From positions 310,001 through 374,000 of the forward strand of contig NZ_QUGI01000003.1 in assembly GCF_003478995.1 (NCBI RefSeq): a DNA stretch of 64,000 nucleotides, given 5' to 3'. The position numbers and the translations under genes are program-made. This DNA is from Pseudoflavonifractor sp. AF19-9AC. GTDB taxonomy: Bacteria; Bacillota; Clostridia; Oscillospirales; Oscillospiraceae. Each line of letters begins with the position of its first letter. The stretch's first letter is position 1. The notes under the pieces were generated by a model. It made no database searches. It saw only the letters and a list, made by a program, of their open reading frames with translations, and was not told the origin of the DNA. Below are positions 50,186-59,301 of the stretch, piece after piece.

Positions 50186-51715
50186 TTAAAATTCCAGTGT
50201 TCCTACTTCCTGTTCCACGGCCCGGATATAGGCCCGGTCCATGACCTGCGCGGCCACCGCCTCGATGAGGGGCTCCAGCGCGGCATCGTTCTCCAGCTCC
50301 GGCACCTTCGTCCGCAGCAGCCGGTAGACGGCTCCGGTGGCGCTGGCGCAGCTCCGATCCTCATAGCAATCCAGGGCCTGACCATCGCAAATGAGCTCAA
50401 TGGCCACAATGTACTTGGCCAGCTGGATGGCATCGTAGGCCTTTTTGGCCGCATTGTAGCCCATGTTGACGTAGTCCTCCTGATTGGCACAGGTGGTCAG
50501 GTTGTCCACCACCGCGGGGTGAGAGAGCACACGCAGTTCTCCCATGAGACCGGCGGCAGTGTACTGAATCATCATGAGGCCGTCATTATACTCCGCATTT
50601 TTGTTGAGGAAGGCAGGCAGCTCACTGACCAGGCGGTTGAGCATGCGGTCAATGCGGCTGGAGGACATCTTGCAAAGGTCGGTCACTGCAATGGTCAGCA
50701 GGTCCGAGGCAATGCCCATATAGCTGCCGTCGGCATTGCAGCCCATCAGCGCCTCAGCGCTGCCGTCCTCATCTTCAAAAATCAGCGGATTATCCACCGC
50801 GGACTGCAGCTCCACCGCCAGGGTATCCAGACCAAAGCGGATGGACTGCTTCACCGCTCCGTGGAGCTGGGGCATACACCGGATGGACAGTGCATCCTGG
50901 ACCCGGTAGCCCCTGTACTTCTCCACGATGGGGCTGTCACGCAGGATATTGCGGATATTGGCCGCTGTGTTTCCCTGGTCCCGGTGGGGCCGAACGTCCA
51001 TGATCTTCTTGTCCATGGCCATCAGGGTCCCCTTCAATACCTCCAGGGAGAACGCACCGGCAATGTCCGCCGTCAGGGCCAGCGTCACCGCGTCATAGAG
51101 AGCCAGAGCAGAAAAGGCGGTCACGGAGGTGGTGCCGGACACCATGGTCAGGCCCTCCTTGGACCCCAGAACCGTGGGCTCCAGACCGGCGCGGGCCAGC
51201 GCCTCACCGCCGGAGAGCAGCTCGCCCTGGTACCAGGCCTTCCCCTCCCCGATGAGCACCATGCCCACATGGGCCTCCAAAGAGATGTAGCCCACGGAAC
51301 CGTGGCCGGGCACCCGGGGGGTCACGCCGCGGTTGAGCATCTGGCGAATGAGCTCCAGGGTCTCCAGGCGGATGCCCGTGTAGCCGCATCCAAAGTGGAC
51401 CAGCATGATGAACATAATGGCCCGCACACATTCCTCCGGGATGGGCTCCCCCACCGCGCAGGTGTGGGCCAAAATGTGGTTGCGCTGGATTTTCACCCGG
51501 TCCTCCTCGGGGATGAACTTTCTCCAGTTGTCCCCCAGGCCAGTGGTCAGGCCGTAGATTGCCTTTCCCTCCCGGCTGAATTGATCCACATGGGCCCGGC
51601 AGCGCTTGACCCGCTCTTCATAGGTGGGAGAAAAGGTCACTGGGGCATGGTGTCTGGCTACCCGGACAACATCCTCCAGCGTGACAGTTCCCCCCAACAC
51701 AACTGTCTGTTCCAT
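50186..51715 (-). CDS. HAL-fold lyase paralog C lacking the MIO triad
   Basis: A 509-residue member closer to classical HAL than A and B: YGLTTGLGDN (Tyr54), ELQSAVDNPLIF, SIRCMPQLHGA and NQEDYVNMG (Glu413) are all kept. However, GSVG (139-142) is followed by YISLEAH, so Ala-Ser-Gly is missing and the loop is about three residues shorter, and Tyr of QD-x-Y is Leu276. My recollection is that ergothionase, which eliminates trimethylamine from ergothioneine, is a HAL-fold enzyme without MIO. This protein could be of that type. GGAG lies before the ATG. Confidence 0.8.
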   Translation of the reverse strand: MEQTVVLGGTVTLEDVVRVARHHAPVTFSPTYEERVKRCRAHVDQFSREGKAIYGLTTGLGDNWRKFIPEEDRVKIQRNHILAHTCAVGEPIPEECVRAIMFIMLVHFGCGYTGIRLETLELIRQMLNRGVTPRVPGHGSVGYISLEAHVGMVLIGEGKAWYQGELLSGGEALARAGLEPTVLGSKEGLTMVSGTTSVTAFSALALYDAVTLALTADIAGAFSLEVLKGTLMAMDKKIMDVRPHRDQGNTAANIRNILRDSPIVEKYRGYRVQDALSIRCMPQLHGAVKQSIRFGLDTLAVELQSAVDNPLIFEDEDGSAEALMGCNADGSYMGIASDLLTIAVTDLCKMSSSRIDRMLNRLVSELPAFLNKNAEYNDGLMMIQYTAAGLMGELRVLSHPAVVDNLTTCANQEDYVNMGYNAAKKAYDAIQLAKYIVAIELICDGQALDCYEDRSCASATGAVYRLLRTKVPELENDAALEPLIEAVAAQVMDRAYIRAVEQEVGTLEF

Positions 51716-51736
51716 GCAGCTTCTCCTTTTCTTTTG

Positions 51737-52279
51737 TTACAGTGCCCGCTCGACCCGGTTTCCGTCGGCCGGAATGGGGAGGTAGCGCACCCGAGTTCCC
51801 ATCTTCAATTCCCCGTAAAAGGCAATGTAATAGGGGCGATAGAAGGTTCGCATCTCATACAGCTCTGCCTTGGGGACCTGACCGATCTGACGGCGGACCA
51901 TCCGCACGGCCATACGCTTGGCCGTCTGAATGATCTCCTCATCCGAGTAGGTTGTCTTTTGGATGGCTTCGGAGTCCTCAATCTCAATCTCTCGTTTGTT
52001 AATCGGCTCGCCGGCATAGCTGGCTGTACAGCGGGTCCCCTCCACGACCATCCGGATTTTCTGCGAGGGGCGCTTGGAGCCGGTCTTTCCCAGCCACCGC
52101 ATCAGGGGCGCAGGCTGATAGTCCAGATTAAAGATTACTTCCCGGTTTTCCAGGTACCAAAGCTGAAGGTTGATGTCCTTTTTTCCAAACATGGCTTTTC
52201 CGATGACATTTCCTCCGCCTCGGGCAACTTTCAGTGCCTCCTCCTCCGACATGGTAATGGGAGTGACCTCAATTCGCAT
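51737..52279 (-). CDS. Unknown 180-residue protein between symporter and lyase C
   Basis: A 180-residue protein with no family that I recognise. It has a short helical opening (TMSEEEALKVARGGGNVIG), a likely beta-rich middle (NLQLWYLENREVIFNLDYQP), and a tail with FYRPYYIAFYGEL. No signal peptide, membrane helix or metal motif. ATG at 52,279 follows GGAAGGA; longer starts lack support. It is 21 bases from lyase C and about 108 from the symporter, so it belongs to the same operon and may be a dedicated helper of the pathway. Confidence 0.7.
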   Translation of the reverse strand: MRIEVTPITMSEEEALKVARGGGNVIGKAMFGKKDINLQLWYLENREVIFNLDYQPAPLMRWLGKTGSKRPSQKIRMVVEGTRCTASYAGEPINKREIEIEDSEAIQKTTYSDEEIIQTAKRMAVRMVRRQIGQVPKAELYEMRTFYRPYYIAFYGELKMGTRVRYLPIPADGNRVERAL

Positions 52280-52387
52280 GGTATTGTTCCTTCCTTTCCC
52301 AGGCATTGCTGTACATGATTGAAATGGGCTAGGCAAAACCTGCCGGCTCTGCCTAGCCCGGATTGCTTGCGTTGCTTTGTGAAATGC

Positions 52388-54127
52388 TTAGTGTTTCTTG
52401 CCTGCGTGCTTGCCGAAGGTAAAGACCTCAGTCAGGTAACGGATGAAGATACCAGTGGTCATCAGAGCTGCCACGGCGGGAGCCATAATACCCACGGGCC
52501 AGTCAGTGTTGGTGACCAGGCCCCAGCCGATGATGCAGGCGAGCACCGCGTACAGCAGACACAGCGCACCGTCCACGCCGAACCACTCCACCTTGACCAT
52601 CTTCTTGATCTCGGCTTCCGCCTTGACCAGAGCTTCCTCGCGGGCCTTGGCGTCCAGCTTGGTCAGGTCGATGCCCAGACCGGGAATCTGATCAAAACCG
52701 CGGGCCAGCTCGTGGCCGAACTGGTTGCCGATGAGGTAGGCCACCAGGGACAGGGGCAGGGCGATGAGCACGGGATCCAGCTGGCCGCCCAGGGCTTCCA
52801 CGCTGACGGGCTTGAAGTAGAACCAAACCCAGGAGATTACGCCCACCACCATGCTGGCGATGCCGGCCACATTGGTCTTCTTGCCGTTGTACATAATGGC
52901 AATCAGCACCGGCCAGAACAGCACGGACATGCCCAGGGAGCTCAGGAAGATCACCGCGTCATACACCAGCGGGAACTGGAAGGCGGAGACCAGACCAATG
53001 ATACCGAAGACCACGCAGGAGACCCGGGTGGTGTTGATGGACCAGCGGTCGGTCAGCGGCTTTCTGCGCAGGACCGCGATGATATCGTTGGCCACAATCT
53101 CGCCGCCGATGAGGTAGTAGGAGTCGATGGTGGAAATGATGGCGCCCATCATGCCCAGGATGAACAGGCCGCGGGCCACGGGGGGCAGATAGCTGAGCAC
53201 CAGCTGGATGTAGGCCACCTCGGGCTGAACGGTCATGGCGGGATCCAGAGCGCGCAGGATGATGCCGGTCATCATCAGGCAGATATCCATGGTCAGCCAG
53301 ATGGAGAAGCAGGTCAGCATGGCCCGCTTGCCCACCTTGGGGCCGTTGGAGGCGCTGAACCGCTGATAGAAGGCGGGGTCCTTATACATGTTGACACAGA
53401 GCAGAATCAGCACGATGGCCTTGCCAATGGGAGTGCCGCCCAGCGGAGTCATCAGAGAGGGGTCCACGGGATCCAGAGCGGCCGCAATGCCGTTCAGACC
53501 GCCGACGCTGAAGAAAGCGGTGGGGAACACCAGAGCCACGGAGTTGATCATCAGGAAGAAGAAGATCATATCCGTAACCGCCACGCCCATCAGGCCGCCC
53601 ATGCAGGCCAGAGCGGAGGAGATGGCCAGAACAATGATGGCCACCAGGAACTTGTTGGCGCCCCAGGCTGCCTCGCCCACATAGCCGGCGCAGGCAATCT
53701 CAGAGATGGACAGGCTGCCGATCACCAGCACGATGGCGCCCAGGAAGGACGCGAACTTGCCATAGAAGCGGTTGAGCAGCTCAGACATGGTGGTGTTGAC
53801 CTTCACGGAGATGCGGGGCGCGACCCACAGGGCCAGGGGGAACCGGCTCAGGTGGGCGCCGATGGACCAGATGAAGAAGGCAGACAGGCCCATGGTGCCA
53901 GTGTAGCCCACGGTACCGATGGTGCCGTTGCCGCCATACCAGGAAGCGGCGATGGTGCCCACGGCCAGAGACCAGGGCAGAGACTTGTTGGCACGGTAAT
54001 AAGTGTCCATGTCCTGAGCCTTCTTGCCCAGTTGTCGGACAACGTAGAAAATGACAAGCAGTGCCACTACGATGGTCAAATTGTCAACCCACGTTAAGTA
54101 CTGTACAGGTGGTAATCCATTAGTCAT
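52388..54127 (-). CDS. Sodium:solute symporter (SSS family)
   Basis: A 579-residue transporter with about 13 transmembrane helices in the LeuT-fold SSS pattern (WYGGNGTIGTVGYTG, then GLMGVAVTDMIFFFLM and GMMGAIISTIDSYYL, the sodium-site region). A cytoplasmic loop near residue 485 is rich in charged residues. It is first in the arm behind a sigma-54 promoter and most likely imports the substrate of the lyase pathway, coupled to sodium. The solute cannot be read from the sequence; SSS proteins carry amino acids, betaines, sugars and others. Confidence 0.85.
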   Translation of the reverse strand: MTNGLPPVQYLTWVDNLTIVVALLVIFYVVRQLGKKAQDMDTYYRANKSLPWSLAVGTIAASWYGGNGTIGTVGYTGTMGLSAFFIWSIGAHLSRFPLALWVAPRISVKVNTTMSELLNRFYGKFASFLGAIVLVIGSLSISEIACAGYVGEAAWGANKFLVAIIVLAISSALACMGGLMGVAVTDMIFFFLMINSVALVFPTAFFSVGGLNGIAAALDPVDPSLMTPLGGTPIGKAIVLILLCVNMYKDPAFYQRFSASNGPKVGKRAMLTCFSIWLTMDICLMMTGIILRALDPAMTVQPEVAYIQLVLSYLPPVARGLFILGMMGAIISTIDSYYLIGGEIVANDIIAVLRRKPLTDRWSINTTRVSCVVFGIIGLVSAFQFPLVYDAVIFLSSLGMSVLFWPVLIAIMYNGKKTNVAGIASMVVGVISWVWFYFKPVSVEALGGQLDPVLIALPLSLVAYLIGNQFGHELARGFDQIPGLGIDLTKLDAKAREEALVKAEAEIKKMVKVEWFGVDGALCLLYAVLACIIGWGLVTNTDWPVGIMAPAVAALMTTGIFIRYLTEVFTFGKHAGKKH

Positions 54128-54485
54128 AAATTTTCTTCCCTCCTAAATTGTTGCGCACGGTTCACACACTCTAAGTCTCGGTCTCGGAACTCACCTCTCT
54201 CCTTCAACATCACAGCCTAACCAAACTTTAAAACCTTTTTGGTTTAGGCCACGGACAATGAAATCGTCTTACTACATCTCTTTAGCACGAAAAAGAGATG
54301 TCGGAAGAAAATAGCTTCATCCGGTTTCCCGCCTTGTCTGCTACGACAGACACGTCCCGTTTCCGCCTCGAGGAGAACATCCTACTCAAGTCGACTGCGC
54401 CGCCTAATTGCATCAGGTCGGGGAACTGGTTCATGAAGCTGTTTTACATCCGAAGGTTTCTTCATTTCATTACCATTTTATCATA

Positions 54486-54502
54486 AGCAAATTAAATGCC
54501 AA
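54486..54502 (-). promoter_or_regulatory. Sigma-54 promoter of the symporter operon
   Basis: Minus-strand TTGGCA-TTTAAT-TTGCT fits the -24/-12 pattern with GG and GC ten bases apart. The transcript would have a leader of about 345 bases. The 516-base gap 54,128-54,643 contains no gene; it also holds a CATCTCTTT/AAAGAGATG dyad near 54,270-54,300. Confidence 0.7.
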
Positions 54503-54643
54503 AATTAAAAATTTAAAATCGACGAAAAACTTTCTGTTCTTCAACGTTTTCTTCTAAAATCGGACAACTGTGTGGATGCCCCTGTTTTTATATGCATCTT
54601 TTTATTGACATGTGAAAGAAAACATTGCGCATCCTTGTCTTGC

Positions 54644-56092
54644 TTACAAGGGGTCTCCCAGCTCCAAACGCTTAATTCGTTGTGACAAATTCTGTCGCTG
54701 AAGCCCCAAATCCCGGGCCGTTTTGGATATATTTCCATTGTTCTCCTTCAAGCGATGGGTAATGATCTCCATTTGGATCTGCCGAAGGGTCTCCTGAAGG
54801 TCCGTTGTCGCCAGATAAGAGGCTTCTCCCTGGGCCGCCGCCTTTTCATAGCCCAGCAGACTGCCGATGTCAGCCTGAACGTCCAGTTCCTCTTCCACCT
54901 CTGATACGCGCAGCATTAAACTGCGCAGCACCCGCTCCAGTTCCCGGATATTTCCCCGCCAGGCACTGTTGAGCAAATACTCCCGCAGCTGCTCTGACAT
55001 ATGCGTTACATTTTTGTGGAATTCCCGGTTATACTGGCGAATCAGTTGCTCTGCCAGCTCCAAAATGTCCTGCTTTCGCTCCCGCAGCGGCGGAATGGCC
55101 AAAATAAAGTCGGATATACGATAAAACAGGTCCTGACGCATCAGCTTGTCCCGCAGCAAGGTACCCGCCGACTCGTTGCTGGCACAAATCAGACGGCACT
55201 GGATGGGATACTCATCCATACTGCCCACGGGGCGGACACACCGCTCCTGCAGAGCACGCAGGAGCTTGGCCTGCATGGCAACGCTCATGGAATTGATCTC
55301 GTCCAGAAACAGCGTCCCATCCTCCGCCGCGCGCAACAGCCCCTGGCTGTCCACTGCACCGGTAAACGCACCCTTTACGCTGCCGAACATGGTGCTTTCC
55401 ATCAGAGTATCCGGAATGGCTGCACAGTTTACCGCGACAAAGCGTTTGTTGCCGCGCCCAAAGTTGTGGATACTCTGCGCCAGCACTTCCTTTCCGGTAC
55501 CCGTCTCACCCGTAATCAGAATGGAGGCATCCAGACCGGCAATGGTCTGCGCATCCTTAATAACCTGCTTAATCTGGGGTGAACAGCCCACAAAATCTTC
55601 GAAGGTAAATTTAGTACCCTTGGCCAAGCTGCGCCCCGCCCGCTCTTCCTCGTCCTCCACGTGCAGGCTGCGTTTGTGCTCCAGGGTCTCATAAAGAAGC
55701 TCCCGAAGCGTACTCTCATTCCGGCTGATGCTGTATACCCCCAGCACTTTTCCATCCCGCATCACCGGATAAGTACTATAATAAATGTAAACGGGTGCCT
55801 CACCCACGTAGGCATGGGGACGATAGGCGTCTAAAATGGGGACTCCGGTATCCAGAACCTGCTGATGCTCAGAAATTTCCCGGTTGGAGTGGGAATAGAC
55901 CTCCCAGGAAACTTTATTCAGCACATCCTCCGCCTTCATCTGCTCCATTTTCTCTTTTGCGGGATTGAATACCGTGATCCGGCAGTCCTGATCCGTCAGA
56001 ATGACCCCTTCGCTCACATGCTGGATGATGTCTTCCAGGCAGTATATGCGCTCTTCCAGCTCTCGAATTCGATCTTCCTGCCTGTCCGACAT
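54644..56092 (-). CDS. Sigma-54-dependent activator 2 (PAS-AAA-Fis)
   Basis: A 482-residue paralog of activator 1 with the same layout: PAS (VSEGVILTDQDCRITVFNPA), AAA+ with GETGTGKE, canonical sigma-54 loop GAFTGA, LFLDEINSMS, and Fis HTH (NGNISKTARDLGLQRQNLSQRI). Near-identical PAS stretches (HAYVGEAPVYIYYSTYPV versus HAYVGDIPIYIHYSTYPV) suggest both sense related signals. It lies upstream of, and in the same direction as, the symporter arm, with its probable target promoter in the gap. The two activators bracket the locus. Confidence 0.9.
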   Translation of the reverse strand: MSDRQEDRIRELEERIYCLEDIIQHVSEGVILTDQDCRITVFNPAKEKMEQMKAEDVLNKVSWEVYSHSNREISEHQQVLDTGVPILDAYRPHAYVGEAPVYIYYSTYPVMRDGKVLGVYSISRNESTLRELLYETLEHKRSLHVEDEEERAGRSLAKGTKFTFEDFVGCSPQIKQVIKDAQTIAGLDASILITGETGTGKEVLAQSIHNFGRGNKRFVAVNCAAIPDTLMESTMFGSVKGAFTGAVDSQGLLRAAEDGTLFLDEINSMSVAMQAKLLRALQERCVRPVGSMDEYPIQCRLICASNESAGTLLRDKLMRQDLFYRISDFILAIPPLRERKQDILELAEQLIRQYNREFHKNVTHMSEQLREYLLNSAWRGNIRELERVLRSLMLRVSEVEEELDVQADIGSLLGYEKAAAQGEASYLATTDLQETLRQIQMEIITHRLKENNGNISKTARDLGLQRQNLSQRIKRLELGDPL

Positions 56093-56346
56093 CTATATCG
56101 CTCCATCCATGCATACTTTATATTTATTCTATCATAAACCAAGTAGGAATGAAATACGAAACCGCCCAAAATTTCTGTTTCGCCGTTTTCCTTCTCTCCC
56201 TTGATTCTATGGTATATCTACCGCCTCTTGTAAAAATCTTTACAATTTTTTTACATTATCAGGACCTGATTTGTGGTATCTTCATAATGAAAAAATTCTT
56301 TTTGTCCTTCCCATTTTGCGTACCGCAAGAAAGGAGACTCTTATCC

Positions 56347-56814
56347 GTGAATGTGATTTCACTTTTGACTCCGAAGGCTCAAGTAGCCTACTTATACGAA
56401 GATTTTACCATCCGCCAGGGGCTGGAGAAGCTCCGCGCCCACGGCTACACCGCCATTCCGGTTCTGGCTCGGGATGGATGCTATGTGGGTACAGTCAGTG
56501 AGGGCGACTTTCTGTGGAATATTTTAGACGGGAAGGACAACAGCCTTCGCACCCAGGAAAGGCTGCCCCTGCGCCAGGTCCTGCGCCCCAATTTCAATCC
56601 GGCCGTCCGTATTGACGTCACCCTCTCCCAACTTCTGGAACGCGCCATGCAGCAGAGCTTTATTCCTGTGGTGGATGACCGGGGGGCCTTTGTGGGCATT
56701 GTCACCCGTCAGAATATTATCCGCCGCCTGACGATCCCCAACGTGGATGACTATGTCCCGGAAGAAGCTATCCCCGCCGCTTCACCAGTTTCGGCCGGCA
56801 GCCGGCTGGGATGA
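56347..56814 (+). CDS. Tandem CBS-domain protein
   Basis: A 155-residue protein of two CBS domains (TIRQGLEKLRAHGYTAIPVLARD and TLSQLLERAMQQSFIPVVDD, then FVGIVTRQNIIRRL), which usually bind adenine nucleotides. Start GTG at 56,347 behind AAAGGAG; an open frame reaches back to 56,149 but lacks a ribosome site and starts with unlikely hydrophobic sequence. Monocistronic, with a terminator behind it. It may sense energy state; no link to its neighbours is proven. Confidence 0.8.
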   Translation: MNVISLLTPKAQVAYLYEDFTIRQGLEKLRAHGYTAIPVLARDGCYVGTVSEGDFLWNILDGKDNSLRTQERLPLRQVLRPNFNPAVRIDVTLSQLLERAMQQSFIPVVDDRGAFVGIVTRQNIIRRLTIPNVDDYVPEEAIPAASPVSAGSRLG

Positions 56815-56872
56815 AGAACCGTCCTGCGGATCCCCTACAATCTTCAAAGACACACAATGTATTTCCTGTTCC

Positions 56873-56908
56873 ATACGCCGACCGCCAGCTGCGGTCGGCG
56901 TATTTTTT
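56873..56908 (+). terminator. Terminator of the CBS gene
   Basis: ATACGCCGACCGC/GCGGTCGGCGTAT, a 13-bp perfect stem, followed by TTTTTT. Confidence 0.9.
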
Positions 56909-57017
56909 GGCAATAGCGCCAAATTTCCTTGTTTTTTTAGTTGCAGAAGTGGTATCAATATGATAAAATCCAAAATGTAGTAAAACTTCAAACCCGTCCG
57001 TTGTCTGAAAGGAGGCA

Positions 57018-57878
57018 ATGAACATGGAACATTCCAGCTGCAAAAAGCGCATTGCAGCAAAATACGAAAGCGATTCGGCCACCAATACAGAGCGGAAAAT
57101 CGCCCTGTACATGAAAAACAACTTTGACCGTGTGCTCCACTGCACCCTTCTGGAGCTGGCTGAACTCATTGGCGTAAGCGATGCCTCTGTGGTCCGTTTC
57201 TGTAAGAGCATCGGCTATTCCGGCTTCCAGGAGTTTAAAATCAGCGCCGCTCTGGAAACCATTCCTTCCAGTGAGCAGTATCATCCCAAGCTTCACAAGG
57301 ATGACAGTCCCGCCGAAATCTGTCAGAAAATTTTCTCCACAGAGATTACCGCACTGCAGCGTACCATGCACGCCCTGGATCTGGAAAACATGACCAAAGT
57401 CGCCCGTATTTTGGCTCAGGCCCCGCGCATCGTCTTTGCCGGAACGGGTGGCAGCATGATTGTGGCTCGAGATGCCCAGCATAAGTTCCTGAAAATCGGT
57501 ATACATGTATGTGCTGTGGAGGACAAGGATATCCAGCTGATGGAGACCTCTCTTCTGCACAAGGGTGATGTGCTCTTCGCTGTGTCCCACTCCGGAAATA
57601 ATATCCATGTGCTGCGTGCAGCGGAGCTGGCCAAATCCTGCGGCGCCACGGTGGTGGGCCTTACCTCCGACGGCAAGACCAGTCTGTCCAAAATCGCCGA
57701 CTATTCCATTACCACCATTAGCGAAGAAACCATTTTCCGTTCGGAATCCGGCAGCACCCGCCTCGCCCAGCTGGCAGTCATTGACAGCCTGGTGGCGATT
57801 GTGGCCTTTCAAGATTACGACAACGCCTTTGATGCCATTTACAAAACGCGGGCGGCCACTTCGGACAATAAAGTTTGA
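57018..57878 (+). CDS. RpiR-family regulator
   Basis: A 286-residue regulator with an N-terminal RpiR helix-turn-helix (LLELAELIGVSDASVVRFCKSIG, about 43-65) and a C-terminal SIS sugar-phosphate domain (IVFAGTGGSMIVARDAQHKF and AVSHSGNNIHVLRAAEL). It lies directly upstream of the dehydrogenase-aldolase-kinase-TRAP genes and faces repeated TGTAG/CTACA dyads, its likely operators. It probably responds to the phosphorylated sugar made by the FGGY kinase. Confidence 0.9.
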   Translation: MNMEHSSCKKRIAAKYESDSATNTERKIALYMKNNFDRVLHCTLLELAELIGVSDASVVRFCKSIGYSGFQEFKISAALETIPSSEQYHPKLHKDDSPAEICQKIFSTEITALQRTMHALDLENMTKVARILAQAPRIVFAGTGGSMIVARDAQHKFLKIGIHVCAVEDKDIQLMETSLLHKGDVLFAVSHSGNNIHVLRAAELAKSCGATVVGLTSDGKTSLSKIADYSITTISEETIFRSESGSTRLAQLAVIDSLVAIVAFQDYDNAFDAIYKTRAATSDNKV

Positions 57879-57922
57879 TGTCTTTGTCCCCAAAATATTG
57901 TGGCTTTTCTTTTTGCCCTTAA

Positions 57923-58098
57923 TTTGTAGTTTTTCGACTACAAAAATTTCTCATTTTCTTCATGACTACCTCGCAAATTCGCAGTTTTTTAATTCCGTAG
58001 CCTTATTCCAGCTGGATTTTCGTTTTATTTTACAAAAGCCAGTGTAGTTTTTTTACTATTATTCCGAAAATAAATTTCAGTATTGTAGTTTCGCTACA
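57923..58098. promoter_or_regulatory. Repeated RpiR-type operators
   Basis: TTTGTAGT-N6-ACTACAAA (57,923-57,944), GTAGT-N6-ACTAT (about 58,044-58,059), and TGTAG-TTTCG-CTACA (58,084-58,098) share the TGTAG/CTACA half-sites. They fill the 322-base AT-rich gap 57,879-58,200, which otherwise holds no gene. Confidence 0.7.
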
Positions 58099-58200
58099 TT
58101 TGTGCTACCATACAGTCAAAGAGAGCTTCCACCCCGGTTTTCTGGAGTGACTGCCCAATAACATCCAGATTCCTGGACATTATTTAAAGGAGAGATTTTC

Positions 58201-59238
58201 ATGAGAGCAGTTGTTCTTTCCGGTCCCAACCAGTTCGCCCCCGCCGATATTCCCAAGCCCGAAATCGGTCCGGACGAAATTCTCCTGGAAATGAAGGCCG
58301 CCGCTATCTGCGGCACTGATATGCGCATCCTTACCGGTAAGAAGACCAAGGGTGTCCGTTACCCCTCCGTCATTGGCCACGAGTTCTGCGGCATCATTGC
58401 TGAGGTCGGCGCTGATGTCAAGGGCTATGAAGTAGGCGAGAAGGTGGCCGTGGCCAACGTGATTCCCTGCCACCACTGCAGCAGTTGCCTGCGTGGCCGC
58501 ACCAACGCCTGCCTGGACCGCAAGGCTATCGGCTATGAGTTCGATGGCGGTTTCGAGGAGTACATCCGCATCCCCGGCATCTGCATCCAGAACGGCAACG
58601 TTGTCAAGCTTCCCGACCACGTTTCCTTCGCTGCAGGCGCTTTGATCGAGCCTCTGTCCTGCTGCATCCGCGGCCTGCGGAACGCCGGCACCGGCTTCAA
58701 TGACGACGTGCTGATCGTCGGCGCCGGTCCCATCGGCCTGTTCCACCTGCAGCTGTCCAAGATCGCCGGCGCCCGCAAGGTGATCGTCAGTGAGCCCAAC
58801 GAGGCCCGCCGCAAGGTCGCCCAGGAGCTGGGCGCCGACCTGGTGGTCGATCCCACCAAGGAGGATCTGGCCGCCATCGTCAACCGCGAGACCAACGGTC
58901 AGGGCATGGACGTCATCGTGATGGCCATCGGTGTTCCCGCTCTGGTGAACTCCACTCTGAAGCTGTGCAAGCGCGGCGGCACCGTGAACCTGTTTGCCGG
59001 CTTCGCCGGAACCGGTGAGTCTACCGTGGAGGTCAACACCATCCACTATAATGAGATCAACGTCAACGGCAGCACCGCTTACAAGCTGGAGGATTACCTG
59101 GCCGCCGCTGAGATGATCAAGAGCGGCAAGATCGACGCCGACAAGATCGTCACCCACAAGTTCAAGATCGAGGACTTCCAGAAGGCCTATGACGTATGTG
59201 TCGCCGGTACCGGCCTGAAGGTCGTCATCGAGCCCTGA
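58201..59238 (+). CDS. Zinc-dependent medium-chain dehydrogenase
   Basis: A 345-residue MDR alcohol/polyol dehydrogenase. Catalytic zinc ligands are Cys37 (ICGTD), His60 and Glu61 (GHEFCG); structural zinc cysteines are 90, 93, 96 and 104 (CHHCSSC ... C). The NAD-binding loop is VGAGPIGL. It resembles sorbitol, threonine and galactitol-phosphate dehydrogenases and would oxidise a polyol or sugar acid. First gene after the RpiR operators, with AAAGGAGA before the ATG. Confidence 0.85.
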   Translation: MRAVVLSGPNQFAPADIPKPEIGPDEILLEMKAAAICGTDMRILTGKKTKGVRYPSVIGHEFCGIIAEVGADVKGYEVGEKVAVANVIPCHHCSSCLRGRTNACLDRKAIGYEFDGGFEEYIRIPGICIQNGNVVKLPDHVSFAAGALIEPLSCCIRGLRNAGTGFNDDVLIVGAGPIGLFHLQLSKIAGARKVIVSEPNEARRKVAQELGADLVVDPTKEDLAAIVNRETNGQGMDVIVMAIGVPALVNSTLKLCKRGGTVNLFAGFAGTGESTVEVNTIHYNEINVNGSTAYKLEDYLAAAEMIKSGKIDADKIVTHKFKIEDFQKAYDVCVAGTGLKVVIEP

Positions 59239-59301
59239 GTCCCCTATACCTTATAAATACAACATTGCATAGAATAACAGATTCGAAAGGAAGTATCTGA
59301 A

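Noticed and set aside
49124..52318. A 1064-codon + strand open frame across the iron-sulfur and lyase C genes
   Set aside because: It is antisense to well-supported genes with motifs and ribosome sites. Its own product is low in complexity with no domain. Such long shadows are expected in GC-rich DNA.
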